DNA of 52,810 bases from Gnetum montanum (taxonomy: Eukaryota > Streptophyta > Gnetopsida > Gnetales > Gnetaceae), in the NCBI GenBank assembly GCA_015680685.1, contig MNCI01035130.1:529630-582439 (forward strand), in the 5' to 3' direction. Positions 21,340 through 33,639 of the stretch are shown in pieces. The position numbers and the translations under genes are program-made. The notes under the pieces were generated by a model. It ran no database searches, was not told the origin of the DNA, and saw nothing but the letters and a program-made list of their open reading frames with translations. Every line of letters begins with the position of its first letter. The stretch's first letter is position 1.

Positions 21340-24300
21340 AGTATCTAGAATCTTTTAAAAATACTATGTAAAACTTTAAGAAAACTTTGAATATCTTTTG
21401 AATGTACTCTTATTCAAAACTCCATGCATTTTAATGATCTCTAATAAAGACCAACTAGATAAATTTTTTGATATTAATTGTTAATTTTGTATCTAAGATG
21501 TGGAAATATTTGGTAAAAATATAATGATCATAAGAATAGAATTTTTCTCAATCCTAATACAAGGTAATCTAATAATGGAATCCATGCTAATAGCTTCTCA
21601 TTTTCATACTAGTATGGTATGCAAATGAAAAAAACCATCAGACCTCTAATGCTTTACCTTAATCTATTAGTATACCAAATAGTTCATTACATACTCTTTA
21701 ACTTCTCTCTTCATTCCATGTCATTAATACTATCTCTTGATGTTTTGATAAAATTTGTTACTACAAGTATGCATCTAATTATTACTTAAGTAAGCCTCAT
21801 CAAGTATACTCTATCTAACTACAACCAAAACATACACTCTACTCTTATATCTCAACAAGCCAAAACTATTAACTTAGAACATTGGATTTTGTGTAGAAAG
21901 AATTGCAATCTTCTTTTGATACTAACAATTCTAAGTCTATCAAGAGCTTATCTCCTCCCTTAAGCTCGATAAGATATTAAGACTATAGAGTTTTCCAGTT
22001 ATATTACATATTGAATATGCAACATTGTTACCTCTTATTTGATGATATTGTATTGTTAATTCAAAATCTGCTAGCAACTCTATCTATCTATTTTTTGTTC
22101 AATTATGGCTAATTCATAATATATCACAAGCTCTTATGAATTTTCCAAAAGGTAATTCACGCTTCATAGAAGTAGCATCTCTAAATCTTAAGAGTAAAGA
22201 TAATGGTATCAATCTCTAGAACATAGATTGAATATTTGGTCTTAAGATGTTTTAGCTAACTAGAAGCATAAGTTACCATATTTTCATCTTGTATGAGAAC
22301 GCCTCACAAACCTTCTTCTAAAGCATATGTGTAAGCATCATAAGGTCTTTTAGGGAATAGTGAGATCAAGATAACTATTGAGATCAATCTCTCATTTAGT
22401 TCCTTGAAATCATTCTAACAACAATTCATTGAATAGAAAACATAGTTCTACTAGATATATCTTCTATCTAACCTATTAGAGAAAACATAGTTAATTAAAA
22501 CTTATGTAGAGGTGTAGAAATCTTAGAGAAGTTCTTTATAAATCTTCTACGATAACTTACTAGACCTAAAAAACTTCTAAGTTCATTAACTATAGTTGGA
22601 ATGGACCAATCTTTAATCACTGATATCTTATAAGGATAAACAATTGTACTTGCTCATGACACTACATGACAAGGAAATTATATCTTATTCTTTCAAATAG
22701 TAGAATTTGAAGCATAAGCATATAAATGTTTTCCTTGAAGTCTATAATATCATTCTCAAATGCTTCTTCTGTTTCTTTTTATCCTTAGAGTAACACAAAA
22801 TATCATCAATGAAGATAATAATAAATTAATCTAGATAATAATGGAATACACATTTCATCAAGTGAATGAAAACTTCTGGTACATTAGTAAGTTTAAAGAA
22901 CATGACTAAGGATTTTCAGTGTTCATAACTTATCTTGAAAGTTATCTTAGATACCAACTCCTCTCACACCTGAATTTAATAATTAGACTCTAAGTAAATC
23001 TTATAGAACATCATAGCTCCTCTTAAATAGTCAAATAGATCATTAATCCTAAGTAGAAAATACTAATTATTGATTATCACCTAGTTCAACTATATGTAAT
23101 TAATACCCAACCTCAAACTACCATCCTTCGTATTGACAAAGAGTACTAATGCATCCCAAGATGAAACACTTATTAAGATTATGACTTTTTCCATCAACTA
23201 CTAAATCTACATCTTAAGTTCTACTGGCTCCACCAAATACATCCTATGAGGTGTCTTCAAAATTGGTTTATTTCAAGGCTTAATTATAATTGCAAGCTCA
23301 ATATATCTATGAGAAGGCACTCGAAGAAATTATTTCATAAATACATCTAAGATTTCTTAAATCCCTAAAATTTGATCTATCTCTTTCTTAGACCCTTTAT
23401 GCACTAAGTTCATGTAATGACTATGACCTTGCTTAAGTAATTGTTAAAACTACTTAGCTATTATCAAGTCAAGATTACTCTATCTCTTACTAGTTTGGAT
23501 TGTAACTTTTTTTCACTTATAAATATAAGTATAAGAGTTTTATTCTTACAATCTAAACATCTTTCATACTTAACTAACCAATTCATCCCAACAATCACAT
23601 CATACTCTTCAAGTCTCATCATCATCAAATCACTATACCATATGTTACCTTATATCACCACTTCAATTTAGGATAACATCCCAAAAAATATAATACTAGG
23701 GAACTAGATGTTTTGGATCATTAATGAAGAATACATTATTAAAGGCTTAGGATACACCAAATAATGACTAGATCTAAAGCAAAACAAGATCAAGAATGAA
23801 GATTCATAAATATTTCCTAGTATGTCCATGATAATGTTGGGTTACCCATCCATGAGTTGATCCATTTGGGTATCGAATCTTTCTCTACATCTTCAAATTT
23901 TATTCTGCTATGCCTTATTGTTTTGTGAGTTGATTACTCTATTGGTCTTATTTTTAGCTACTTTGTTGGAGGTACTCCAACTATCTATGCCCAAGTTTAT
24001 CACAAGAATGACAATTTAGACACTCATTCTTGTAGCATCTAATTTATCCATAAGCATGATACCTTATCATAGGGTTGAAATATTTTCTTCCTTCAAAGAT
24101 TCTAGTTAACTTAAAGCTCCTAAATTTCATTACAGATTGATTTTGTCTCTTAGCATGATCTAGTTTCTTCTTGATACCTAAACCTATTCTTTTCTGTATC
24201 ATCAAAGTACTAGTATGATCTAACTCATATTTACTTAATCTAAGGATTTTATGCCTATGAGAATAGGCTTAATCACTACATGAACAAAATGATTGCTAAT

Positions 24301-24620
24301 CTCTTCTTCATCATTTTATAAATAAGGATCAAGCTCTATCAACTCAAGAAACCTCACATGATACTCAAAACAAGTGATATCACCTTACTTCAAGTTGGAT
24401 AACTATTTTACCTTGATCCTGTTAAACTCCTTAGATACATACCTTTCTTTGAAGGCTCTAAAAAATCCAACCCACTTAGCCTCTACATTCTCTCATTCTC
24501 TAGTAACTTTAGATGTTTACCACTAATGGTTGGCTATGAAACACCACCAAGAAAACTCATGTTATACATTTTTAGCATTGTAACCTTCACCCTTAAACTT
24601 GAGGCTATAATTTTATTGTA
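21340..24620 (-). pseudogene. Chromovirus-like Ty3/gypsy gag-pol remnant
   Basis: Minus-strand order is gag, zinc knuckle, protease, reverse transcriptase. The gag core is at about 24480-24230 (VGFFRAFKERYVSKEFNRIK, HVRFLELIELDPYL). A Cys-rich knuckle (CLNCHSCDKLGH) lies near 24040-24000. The protease C-terminus (DVIVGMNWLVKYERCLDCK) is near 23600-23500. The reverse transcriptase has its FIDDILCYSKD active-site region at about 22815-22785, with both aspartates kept, and the thumb-connection motif IVNELRSFLGLVSYRRRFIK at about 22600-22540. Stops and frameshifts are frequent. Integrase and chromodomain are not seen. The lineage call rests on domain order and the DVIxGMNWL motif. Confidence 0.75.
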
Positions 24621-25872
24621 AAATGTAAGGTTTGTAGTCCATGAGCTGCAATCTTGTATATTTCAACTTTTGGGGGCTGAAAAATGCCTCATAAGTTGTT
24701 GTAGCCTTACTTCCCAGGTGGAAAAAGTCATGTCATATCTATATTTTGGCTTGGGAAGACTGAAAATGCCTTGGGAACCACCAAAATTGGTATTTTCATG
24801 GGTTTTATGTTGGCTATAGTCACAACTACGCTAGAACCACCTACACCCAACATTGGGAGTTATTGGGTTTTTATTCCTTTACAAAACCATCATTATAGTG
24901 GTTTGGATTTTATGTTTCTAGCTAGGCCACATTGCTCTAGCTAGGCTAATGTTATTTCAACAATTTCAACATAGATCTCATAAGGCTAGCATATTTTATT
25001 GAAGGCATCATGGTTGCAAAATTCTGTTTACTATTTATAGTATCCAGCATGGTTTTGGTGGCCTCAATGCATAAAAACTTACCAAAAATGAACAACTACA
25101 GTAGGAATGATGTCCTACCACACCTACAAATCACACCTATCTATTAGCAATCATGCCATAAATTTGTAACAAAAAACAAACAATCATATAGCCCATAAAA
25201 GATAGGTTTAAACATATTGAAAAGGTTTCATGAAAAATTCTTCAGCCAACAAAAAATTTCTTGGTTTCACCATTTGTAACCTTGAGCACTTAAAACCTTT
25301 AGCATTTTATAAGAATTTTGAAGAAAAATGGCAATTACCTAGGCATTGGAGAGTCTCAATGTAGCACAACTGAAACAAAAAGTCAAATGCATTCTTTACC
25401 CCATAGTAACCAATGCTACAGATCTAAGCTAGAAAACCACCAAGGAGATTTGGTGATTGAAGTTGGAAAGTACCTAGATCGTAGGGCTAACTACAAAACA
25501 CAGCCCACTAGCTTTAATAGCCTTCAAGCTTCATCCAAACAAACTCCTTGTGCATTTGGACACGTAACTTGTAGAACTTTAAACTTTCATATATTTTCAA
25601 TATTTTAATATTGTAATAAATTTTTCAATTCATTTGTTGTGCAAGTTCATTACAAGATTAATTTCTATGCTTTTTTTTTTCTAATCGGATTTACATTTTT
25701 ATTTAAATTATTTACCTTGTTTATACTCCCTAAGTCCCTACGTGATCAACAAGATCATATAGGGTGCCTTGCATCCTCTTTCTTAGATTCCCTTGGGATC
25801 TAGGGTTAAAACTATTTTACCTATAATTTTTAATTTTTTCAGCAATCAAATTTTTTAGGTGTTCTAGTTTTA
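24621..25872. other. Probable eroded 5' LTR of gypsy copy B
   Basis: Non-coding AT-rich sequence ending at the primer-like site of copy B. It contains CTAGCTAGGCC-type repeats near 24918-24945. No second LTR copy was recognised in the window, so LTR status is inferred from position only. ORF 25318-25608 shows no domain. Confidence 0.35.
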
Positions 25873-25889
25873 TAGCACTAGAAGGAGGG
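25873..25889 (+). promoter_or_regulatory. Primer-binding-like site of copy B
   Basis: TAGCACTAGAAGGAGGG differs from the element D site TGGCGCTAGAAGGAGGG by two G-to-A changes. It lies about 0.8 kb before the gag region. Confidence 0.5.
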
Positions 25890-26649
25890 CATCTACCCAA
25901 GTTCTTTACCAAATCTAATTGGCAATTTTTGAAACCAATTTTTTACAACTTTTAAAACTTAAAATCGATATCAAAAATTTTTTCTAGGAAAACCAACCTT
26001 GCTTCCTATTTTCTACAACCAATACCCAACATATTAGTTGTAGGTAATTTGGGTGTTCTCAAAATTTTCATAGTACTTGCTAGATTTTTTAAAGCCAGCA
26101 TGATTTCCAACAAAACCTACCAATGTTTCTTTCCAAACATGCCTTTGATTGTTCCAAAGGCTAATGTAGATCTACTCCAACCACCAAACCTCCCTATTGT
26201 GAAATTTTATGGCCAAAGCCACTATGGTTTCACCCAAAACTATAGCATAGATAGCTATTTAAAAAATCATCATTTTACACATACCTTTCAAAACTAGCAT
26301 ACTTTTCTAGTAGGAGGTATTCTTAGTGTGGTTTTTCTAGGTAAGGAAATTATCTATTACTTACTCCCCAACATAGTTCTTTCTAGCAAAGCCATCATAG
26401 TTAACCTTGGCAACATAAAAATTGCCACATTTTTCTAAGTGTGGTGCATACTACTGCCACTGTAACCTACATTGTACATGCAGTTGCAATTACAAGCATT
26501 TTCTAGCCATAATTCTTTACACCTTGGGCAATTTCACTTGCTATAATTTTATGTTTAATTAATTAAAAAATTTTATTACACCAATGTTAAAATCATCATC
26601 ACTGTCTTTCAACCAATACATAGTTTTACCCATTAATTTGATACACCCG
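25890..26649. other. Copy B leader region, non-coding
   Basis: AT-rich stretch between the primer site and gag. ORF 26049-26297 has no domain. A homologous leader of similar length precedes gag in copy C. Confidence 0.4.
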
Positions 26650-28960
26650 ACATCAAACCAAGACGCAGTGAGGATCTATGACCCAAAAGACTTGGTGGTG
26701 GTTAACCATAGGTAATCACTCAAATGAAGGGATCAAAGCCCAAATATCTCTATGATAGATGAAAATTACTATAGTTTCATTTATGCTAAAATCCAAGCTA
26801 GCTTGCTCATTCCATGTGTGAGGGCTGAATTCAAATCTGAGTATGAGTTGATCCACTATAACGGAAAGGAGAACATTCCTTTCCCTTATGACAAAATACA
26901 TTTAAGTGACTCTCACAAGTGCACCCTATCTCACAAGTGCATCCATCTCTCACAAGTGCATCCATCTCAAAATACATTAATTGAGATGGATGAGCCAACT
27001 AAGAAGTTAATCTTAGAGGATTATCATGAAGAACATAATGAAATTGCACCTAAACCTAAACCAGACAACTTCCTAGGAAGTCTCTTTAAACATTTGGCTC
27101 CCAAAGCCATTGCACCCACTTCAATCTCTCTTACCTTATATGTGGGATAGGTTCATCAACCCTCTTCTCCCATTTACCCTATCATGTTTGGGCTAGTACC
27201 CATCATACCAACCTCCAAGGCATAATCAACATTCCAATCAATGTCCCTCTTCTCTTCTATGCCTTTTTCCATGTACCCTCAATTTTCACAGCCATCACTA
27301 GTGGGCTTGACCATCACTCATTCATTCTCCATGCCAACAAGACCCATAGTGAGACCCCAAGTGATCCAAGGGTTACTTATACCATTTGTCCCCTTCATCT
27401 AACAAGTGTCTATATAAACATCCTTCTCATTATTTAGCTCCCCTATGATAATGATGATGCATCCTTTTCCCTTCATGTTGCAACCCATTACGAGGCCACA
27501 AGCCTCTCAACATATACTACAACTATATGTGTAAATGCCACAACCCATGGGAATGCCTCAAGGCTTGAATCAAGCCTTCTAAATGATCGAAGACCATATA
27601 GAAATTTACATGAACTTAAAGCTTCAACCACTCAAATAGTCAAGATCATAGGTTTCTATTAAGACGATCCTATCAGTCCTACTATCTTATACGTAACTCT
27701 TCTCCTAGGCATCCCCATATCCTAGTTTACGAAATACAATAGTGAAGATAATCCCAATGCTCACTTCATCACCTTCTACTCTAAGTGCCTATTCTTATAG
27801 GCTATGCCTCATACCATAATGAGGATCTTCCCTATATCACTTACTGGGAAGGCATTAGACTAGTACATCATGTTGCCCCAAGGATCTATATCCTCACTTG
27901 AAGACTTGATCTTACAATTTGTAAACCATTTTAAGTACAACTTCAAACTACAATCCACCTTAGACAAAATAATGAAAATCAAACATAGGCCCCATGAACT
28001 AGTTCAAAAGTTCATCCAAAGGTGGAATGCTCTACTAAATGAGATTTCCAAATCCATAGCCAAAATCCATCTTCTATCCATCTTCAAGGGGATGATCAAT
28101 GACTTTATCAAGTCTAAACTCTATTACTTAGATCCATGGTCACTTAGTCAAGCCTTCTCCTCAACCAAGAAGATAGAGGATGCTATCAAGATAAGTCATG
28201 ACCCTACCTAGGTGGGATATAAAAACCAACACATGCAAAAGGATAGGAAGAAGGGAAGACAAAACCAAGTAGTCATGGCCACTATCACCAAAGACAACAA
28301 AACAACATAGGGATATAAGACAACCCAACCCAAGGCCCCCATCATAACTAACCAACCATTAACATCTAGGGCCTCTACATCAAGAAACACAAGGACCAAC
28401 TTCAAGAGAAAAGATCAATCAAAGTAAACTAGGTTACCATTGAAACCATCTCAACTTCTTGATCATTTGCTAAAGAGTGGGAGTTTCTAGTACAAAAAAA
28501 TAACAAAGAATGCCTGTAAGAGGCATGATTGGTGATGCGATATTACAAAGAACCTCACTCTTACAACCAAGGATGACCAACCTATACCTAAGTACTTTAA
28601 CCTTGGTCATTTCTATCACTATCATCAACTACCACATCACGATACCAATTTTTTTCTAGCCTTGAAGGATGACCTACAGAAGATGATAGATAATGGTGAC
28701 CTATTACTCAAGGCCTCAAACCTAGTTAGGCTAAAGAACTAGTTCATGTAGGTCTACAAAGACCTATTAAATGCCAATAGTAGCCCTTACACCATAATAG
28801 CATTCAACATGAGTAGCAACTTCAAGCCTACAAGGGAGATGTTAGTGATTTGGATACCTCCTTATAATGAAAGGGGTCCTTTAACCTTATCTAGTTCAAG
28901 GTCTTCCTTTGTTGTATGGATACCATCACCAGCACCTCCCAAGGACCATTTGTGATTAGA
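26650..28960 (+). pseudogene. gag: Ty3/gypsy copy B gag, broken
   Basis: Homologous to gag of copies A and C. The N-terminal domain includes a 132-codon open segment (26752-27150) with ENIPFPYDKIHL, which aligns with the YIPFSYDQIPL segment of copy A. The capsid core occupies about 27740-28210. Its 113-codon open segment (27870-28211) has SISSLEDLILQFVNHFKYNF and IKSKLYYLDPWSLSQAF. A knuckle-like region FYHYHQLPHHDTNFF lies near 28608-28660. Three 19-bp tandem units (26911-26967) lengthen the N-terminal domain. Stops are mostly TAG. Confidence 0.8.
26911..26967. repeat. Three 19-bp tandem units inside copy B gag
   Basis: CTCACAAGTGCATCCATCT repeats three times (the first unit is diverged). 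Copy A lacks the expansion. The frame stays open across all three units. Confidence 0.8.
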
Positions 28961-29499
28961 GTGCCCCTCCTATTGCAACCAAGTCTACAACTACAACCAA
29001 GTAACATCCTACCATGTGCAATGACTTCTTCATAGATCAACAATAAAACATCACTAACTAAACAACATAAAAAGTGTGTGTTGAAGCCTTAAACCAAAGA
29101 TAACAAGTATGCCAAGGCATGGAAGGAGGAAGACTCACCAAAGTCCACTCCCATCTCATCCATCCCCATGAGCTTTAGTGCTCATGCTTCATCAACTAGT
29201 CAACCAAAGAAGAACCACAAGCCATAAGAGAAGGGAAAAGAGGCCAAACATAATTACTTAAACATGAAGTTTGCATATTGGAACACATGGAGGAAGTCAA
29301 GATCAATAAGAATGAAAAGCCAAAAACTAATGGCAGAGATGTCCTCAATGTTATGGAATAGGTTAAGTAGACTCTAAAATAGAAAAACACTTTTCTTAAC
29401 CTATATGACCTTGTAGTGACTTTGGCTACTCAGTGTGAGGCACTACTAAAAATGTTCATTTCAATTTGTATTAGCGAGGACATCCATAGTAGTGAAAAT

Positions 29500-30235
29500 T
29501 TCATCTATGCAGTGATGGTACCACCTTTACCAAGGGAAGAAACAAAGTCAATGGCACTAGTGTTTCATGATAGCGAAGCCAAGACCAATCCCTAGGATGG
29601 TGAGATAATGAAGGTCCCTCTCTTCTTGATAATAAGGATGGGATAATACCAGGTACATAAGGTGCACATGAATGATGGGATGACTACTAATGTTATACCC
29701 TATACCATTGTTAAATTTGTAGTTCTAATGAAACACATGCAACATACCTCAAGTTTTAGTATAAAATTCTTTAACGAATCTTAAGTTGTAGTCAAACTCT
29801 CAATCTTCTTGGACTTGATAGCAAGGGAAAAATTCCCCATAATAGCCAATTTTATAGTGGTGGAAGAAAAAGCAAGATTCAATCGCATCCTAGGGAGGCC
29901 TTCGCTTTTTCTCACCGATCCACCAAGAAATTCACTTGTTTTATGAAGGACATGAAATAATTATCCATGGTGATAGTGCAATCCCATTGGTAGTCAACAA
30001 CATTAATGTAGAGAAAGGGTTCAAAGTGGAGCTTCAGGAAGAGACTCTTACTATTAATGACAAAGTCTAGAGGCCCATTAGAGTGGAAAGGATAAAACCA
30101 ACAACCATTGATGCACCATGGAATGAGCTCCCCTTCAATGTGATTAGTGAAGGAAACAAGGAATACAAAATCATGCAATGTAGGCCATACACCTTTCCTA
30201 TTCTTTTGAATATTAGGAAATACTTACATAGTTGA
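29500..30235 (+). pseudogene. pro: Copy B retropepsin and conserved C-terminal tail
   Basis: Protease core readable at about 29668-29715 as MNDGMTTNVIPYTIVK; the expected catalytic Asp position reads Asn-Asp-Gly. LGRP follows near 29890. After a frameshift comes the tail EIHLFYEGHEIIIHGDS, then ELPFNVISEGNKEYKIM and a TGA at 30233-30235, at the same residue as copies A and C. The 88-codon minus ORF here is a shadow. Confidence 0.75.
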
Positions 30236-31080
30236 ACATATGTTTCCTATTTTCTTGCCTCTATGCCCATAACCATGTAACCTTCTCTTTTTTCTCTTTA
30301 GCTTCATTTAACCTTTATTTATACATACCACTTTTGCATTACTTTATCTTACCTTGTTTTAGCCTTATTTCACACATCACATATGATTTATCCTTGTTTA
30401 CAGTTTACATTTTTATGCCTTGTGTATTTTAAAATGTAAAATCTAAAAATAACATAAAAATTTTAAAAGTTGAAAAATCTATAAAATGTTAAAACATAAA
30501 ACTTACAAAAGGTTTTTCTTTCAATGCATTGACCTACTATGACCTAAAACTAGCAAAACATTGTGGCCCACCATGGCCTAAAACTGGAAAAATGTCATAG
30601 CCCACCATGACCTAAACATGGAAATGTGCACCATTATGACCTATTTATGTTTTATCTACATTATGCTTTAGTTTGCATTTTTTTTTGGCCTAGTTAATTT
30701 GCATTTTCACTTTACCAAATATTGCTTTACAACTACATGATTAAACCAACATAGCCAAACGTAGCCTCATAACATGAACAAAATGTGAAACACATAAGAC
30801 ACATGAAACTAAAAATGCTAGAACATATAAGCAAAATTAAAGCTTTAAAATATTAACAACAAAAATGTCCATAACCTATAGACATAGTCACACACTATGA
30901 CAAGATTTTAATCAACAATAAACATATAAAATAAATAGGAGTCCAATAGCCATGGCTACACTATGTAGCAATAACATAAAAAATAATAAATCATCTCACA
31001 ATAGCCAATAGCTAGAAACAGCCGTAACATCACATCAACAAAATAAAAATAAACTAAAGGAATGATCAAAACTAATTGAA
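30236..31080. repeat. Spacer with CCATGG/CTAAAACTGG repeats (copy B)
   Basis: AT-rich spacer. At about 30525-30650 three to four units of CCCACCATGRCCTAAAACTRG...AAA recur, in the position equivalent to copies A and C. Confidence 0.65.
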
Positions 31081-31148
31081 CTAAGGTGCAACTAGAGGAG
31101 GAAGAGGAGCATCTGCAACATGATCACCACTAGGGCCACTACTATCAC
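31081..31148 (-). pseudogene. Antisense element gene, last exon only (copy B)
   Basis: The minus strand after an acceptor-like TTGCTAG (31149-31155) reads DSSGPSGDHVADAPLPPLVA and ends at a TAG (31081-31083). It matches the last exon of copy A. The larger upstream exons are absent: beyond about 31260 the sequence changes to repeats, so most of the gene has been deleted here. Confidence 0.55.
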
Positions 31149-31539
31149 CTAGCAATTATACCAATCATAACAATGAAGGTTTAATCAACAATCATCATAA
31201 CTAAGCCAAAAATTGAACTAAACTAAAATATATTAAATTAATGTATTTTAGCAATTTAAATTTTTATAGGCCCCACTAGGCACCTTCCAAATAAACTAGT
31301 AAAATTCCTAATATACTAGGATTTAAGCCTTCCTACAAAAACTATGCTAGGGTTAATTTCCTAGAAAGACTTGGAATGGATTCCAAGTGTTAACCACTAT
31401 CAAAACTTCCCTCCTAGCAACTCATCTACAACATTTTGAAGCCAATAAATCATCATGCAAAAATTGAAAACCATATGTTGACACTGGAAGGTACCAAGCA
31501 TTAACAGAAGCTAAAACTCATAACAAAACAAGCTATTTT
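31149..31539. other. Intron remnant and unassigned flank
   Basis: AT-rich sequence resembling the intron before the last antisense exon, then unassigned sequence leading into the repeat array. Confidence 0.4.
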
Positions 31540-32930
31540 AGGTAACTACACTAGCCAAAAGCCAAACTACACTGGCCAATGTAGTTCCAAAGGGGATGGG
31601 ACATTCCACCACTAATCAATATTTTAGTTGACTTATAAATGATCACACCAAGCCTAAAACCCAAGCCATAACCTTTAATAGCTCCAAAATCCCTTAAGGA
31701 CTATTGAAAAATACAAAAAATCATTTGTTTTAGTGGAACCATGCTGGAGGGTACTAGAGATATGCTATCCAATGTAGTCCTAGTGTGGTTTGCTAAGGTT
31801 TGACCATCAAATACCTTAAATAGCATTCAAACTGACATATTCAAACCTTTACACCTCCTTGAAGTCTCTAGTAACCCTGAAATGTCAAGAAACTAAGGGA
31901 AAAGAAGGCAAAATATATTTGAACCTTGGAATTACATTGAGGAAGCTTGTAACTATGTTGGCTAGCATAGTCCTAGCATGGTTCCTCTATAAAAGTCCAA
32001 AAATAGATCATTAACATGTCAAATCAACCTTCAAATACATCATCCTAACCTCAAAACCATACTAGAGCCTTCAAAGACCACCAAACCCTATAAATTGAGT
32101 TGAAAATAGTCAAAATTCCTCATACCCTCTCCCAACCATGCAAGTACTACACTGGCTAGCATAGTCCAAGGGGGATGGCCATATTAAGACTCAAACAACC
32201 TTCAGAATCAACAATTTTAAGCCTGAAACCTTTGCTGTGGGCATCAATGTCCCTAAAAACCCAAGAACTTGGTCAAGTAACACCAAAAAACAAGATTCTA
32301 ATGTAACTACATTGGAAAAGATAAAATTCATGCTAGCCAACATGGCCCTAATGTACTTGTGGTTCTATGATGGTTTTGATCAGGGAACTCTAGAACCTTA
32401 AAACAATGAACCCAGCTACAATTTGGCCTTTTTATCATTAAAAGCCCATGTTTTATTAATCCACATTGAGGCCATCATGAACTATGTTCGTCAGCATAGA
32501 TCTAGGGGGATGGTACCAAACTTCTCTTTTAGAAATATATTTTGACATTTGAATGAGTGATTCACAACCTTGATGCCCCTACACTACCCTAGAAAGCTAA
32601 TCGAACACAAATTACAATCTTGAGATGTCATAAACCTCTTTTTTCATGGAACTACAATGGATCCATGCTGGCTAGCATAGTTCCAACATAGCTAGCAGTC
32701 CTTGATAGCATTTGTGGATTCCAAAAGATCAAACCAATGCCAACGTTGATCAATATTCATTTCTAATCCACTATGCTAGCAATATAAACCATCAGAACTC
32801 CAAATTTGGCCACAATAACCCTTGAAACCCACTTTTTGACTATAACCATGTTAGGTCCTATCAAAGCCATGCTAGCCAACGTACTCCAAGCATAGCTCTA
32901 ACGTAGTTGCAAAAAGGGATTTTGTTTTTG
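31540..32930. repeat. Diverged tandem array, about 8 units of 155-205 bp
   Basis: Each unit carries a core like ACTATGCTGGCTAGCATAGT followed by CCNAGGGGGATGG or CCTAGCATGGTT. Cores occur near 31590, 31775, 31960, 32155, 32330, 32485, 32665 and 32870. The core is itself an imperfect inverted repeat. The rest of each unit is poorly conserved, so the array is old. Confidence 0.7.
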
Positions 32931-33129
32931 CCTTTAAATAGCCTTAAAATGACCTTCCTAAGTGCCCAAACTCCCCCATCAACCCTATAGCCTTCAACCA
33001 TGGCCCTCTAAGGCCTTAAAATGGAAAAATATAATATGGATTGATCCATATTAACCATGCTTTTTCCCAAGTTTTTCACCTTGACTAGTTTTTCCTTGTT
33101 TCATTATGTTTTAACTTAATTTCACCTTA

Positions 33130-33490
33130 TTACACATCAATGACCTTTGTTGCCCTATTATTCGATGTCATTTGGCTTCATTTTCATCATTTCCCTACCA
33201 TTTGGTCCTTTTTCCACCCAAATGTTTATATCATATAGTATCTTTTGACCTCAGTAAACTTGGTTTAACATTAGTTAACATCATTGGACATCACTGTGAC
33301 CTCATTTGACCCTCCAAGACATCATTTGATGGAACGTGACCATCATTTGACCCTCATTTGATTTCATTTTATCATCATTTGGCCTTCATTTGACCTCATT
33401 TCACATTACTTAGCCTTTGTTTTAACCTATTTATTTTAGCCAACCTCTTATAACCTTTAGTCACCCTATTTGAACCTTATTTGACCATTG
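33130..33490. repeat. CATTTGACC-type short repeats
   Basis: Degenerate 9-11 bp units (CATTTGACCT, CATTTGGCCT, CATTTGATTT) recur about a dozen times on the plus strand, just before the reverse transcriptase segment. It has no coding frame. Confidence 0.7.
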
Positions 33491-33639
33491 ATGAAACAAA
33501 TTTTTGGCTTATTCATGAATTATTGCTAAAGTATTTTACATTCGCTTTTCTTTATTTTCTCATCTTATCACATAGGTGCTACTTAATGTGTTTACAATTA
33601 ATATGCAAGATTAGAGTATGAACACCTAGAAGCAAATCA

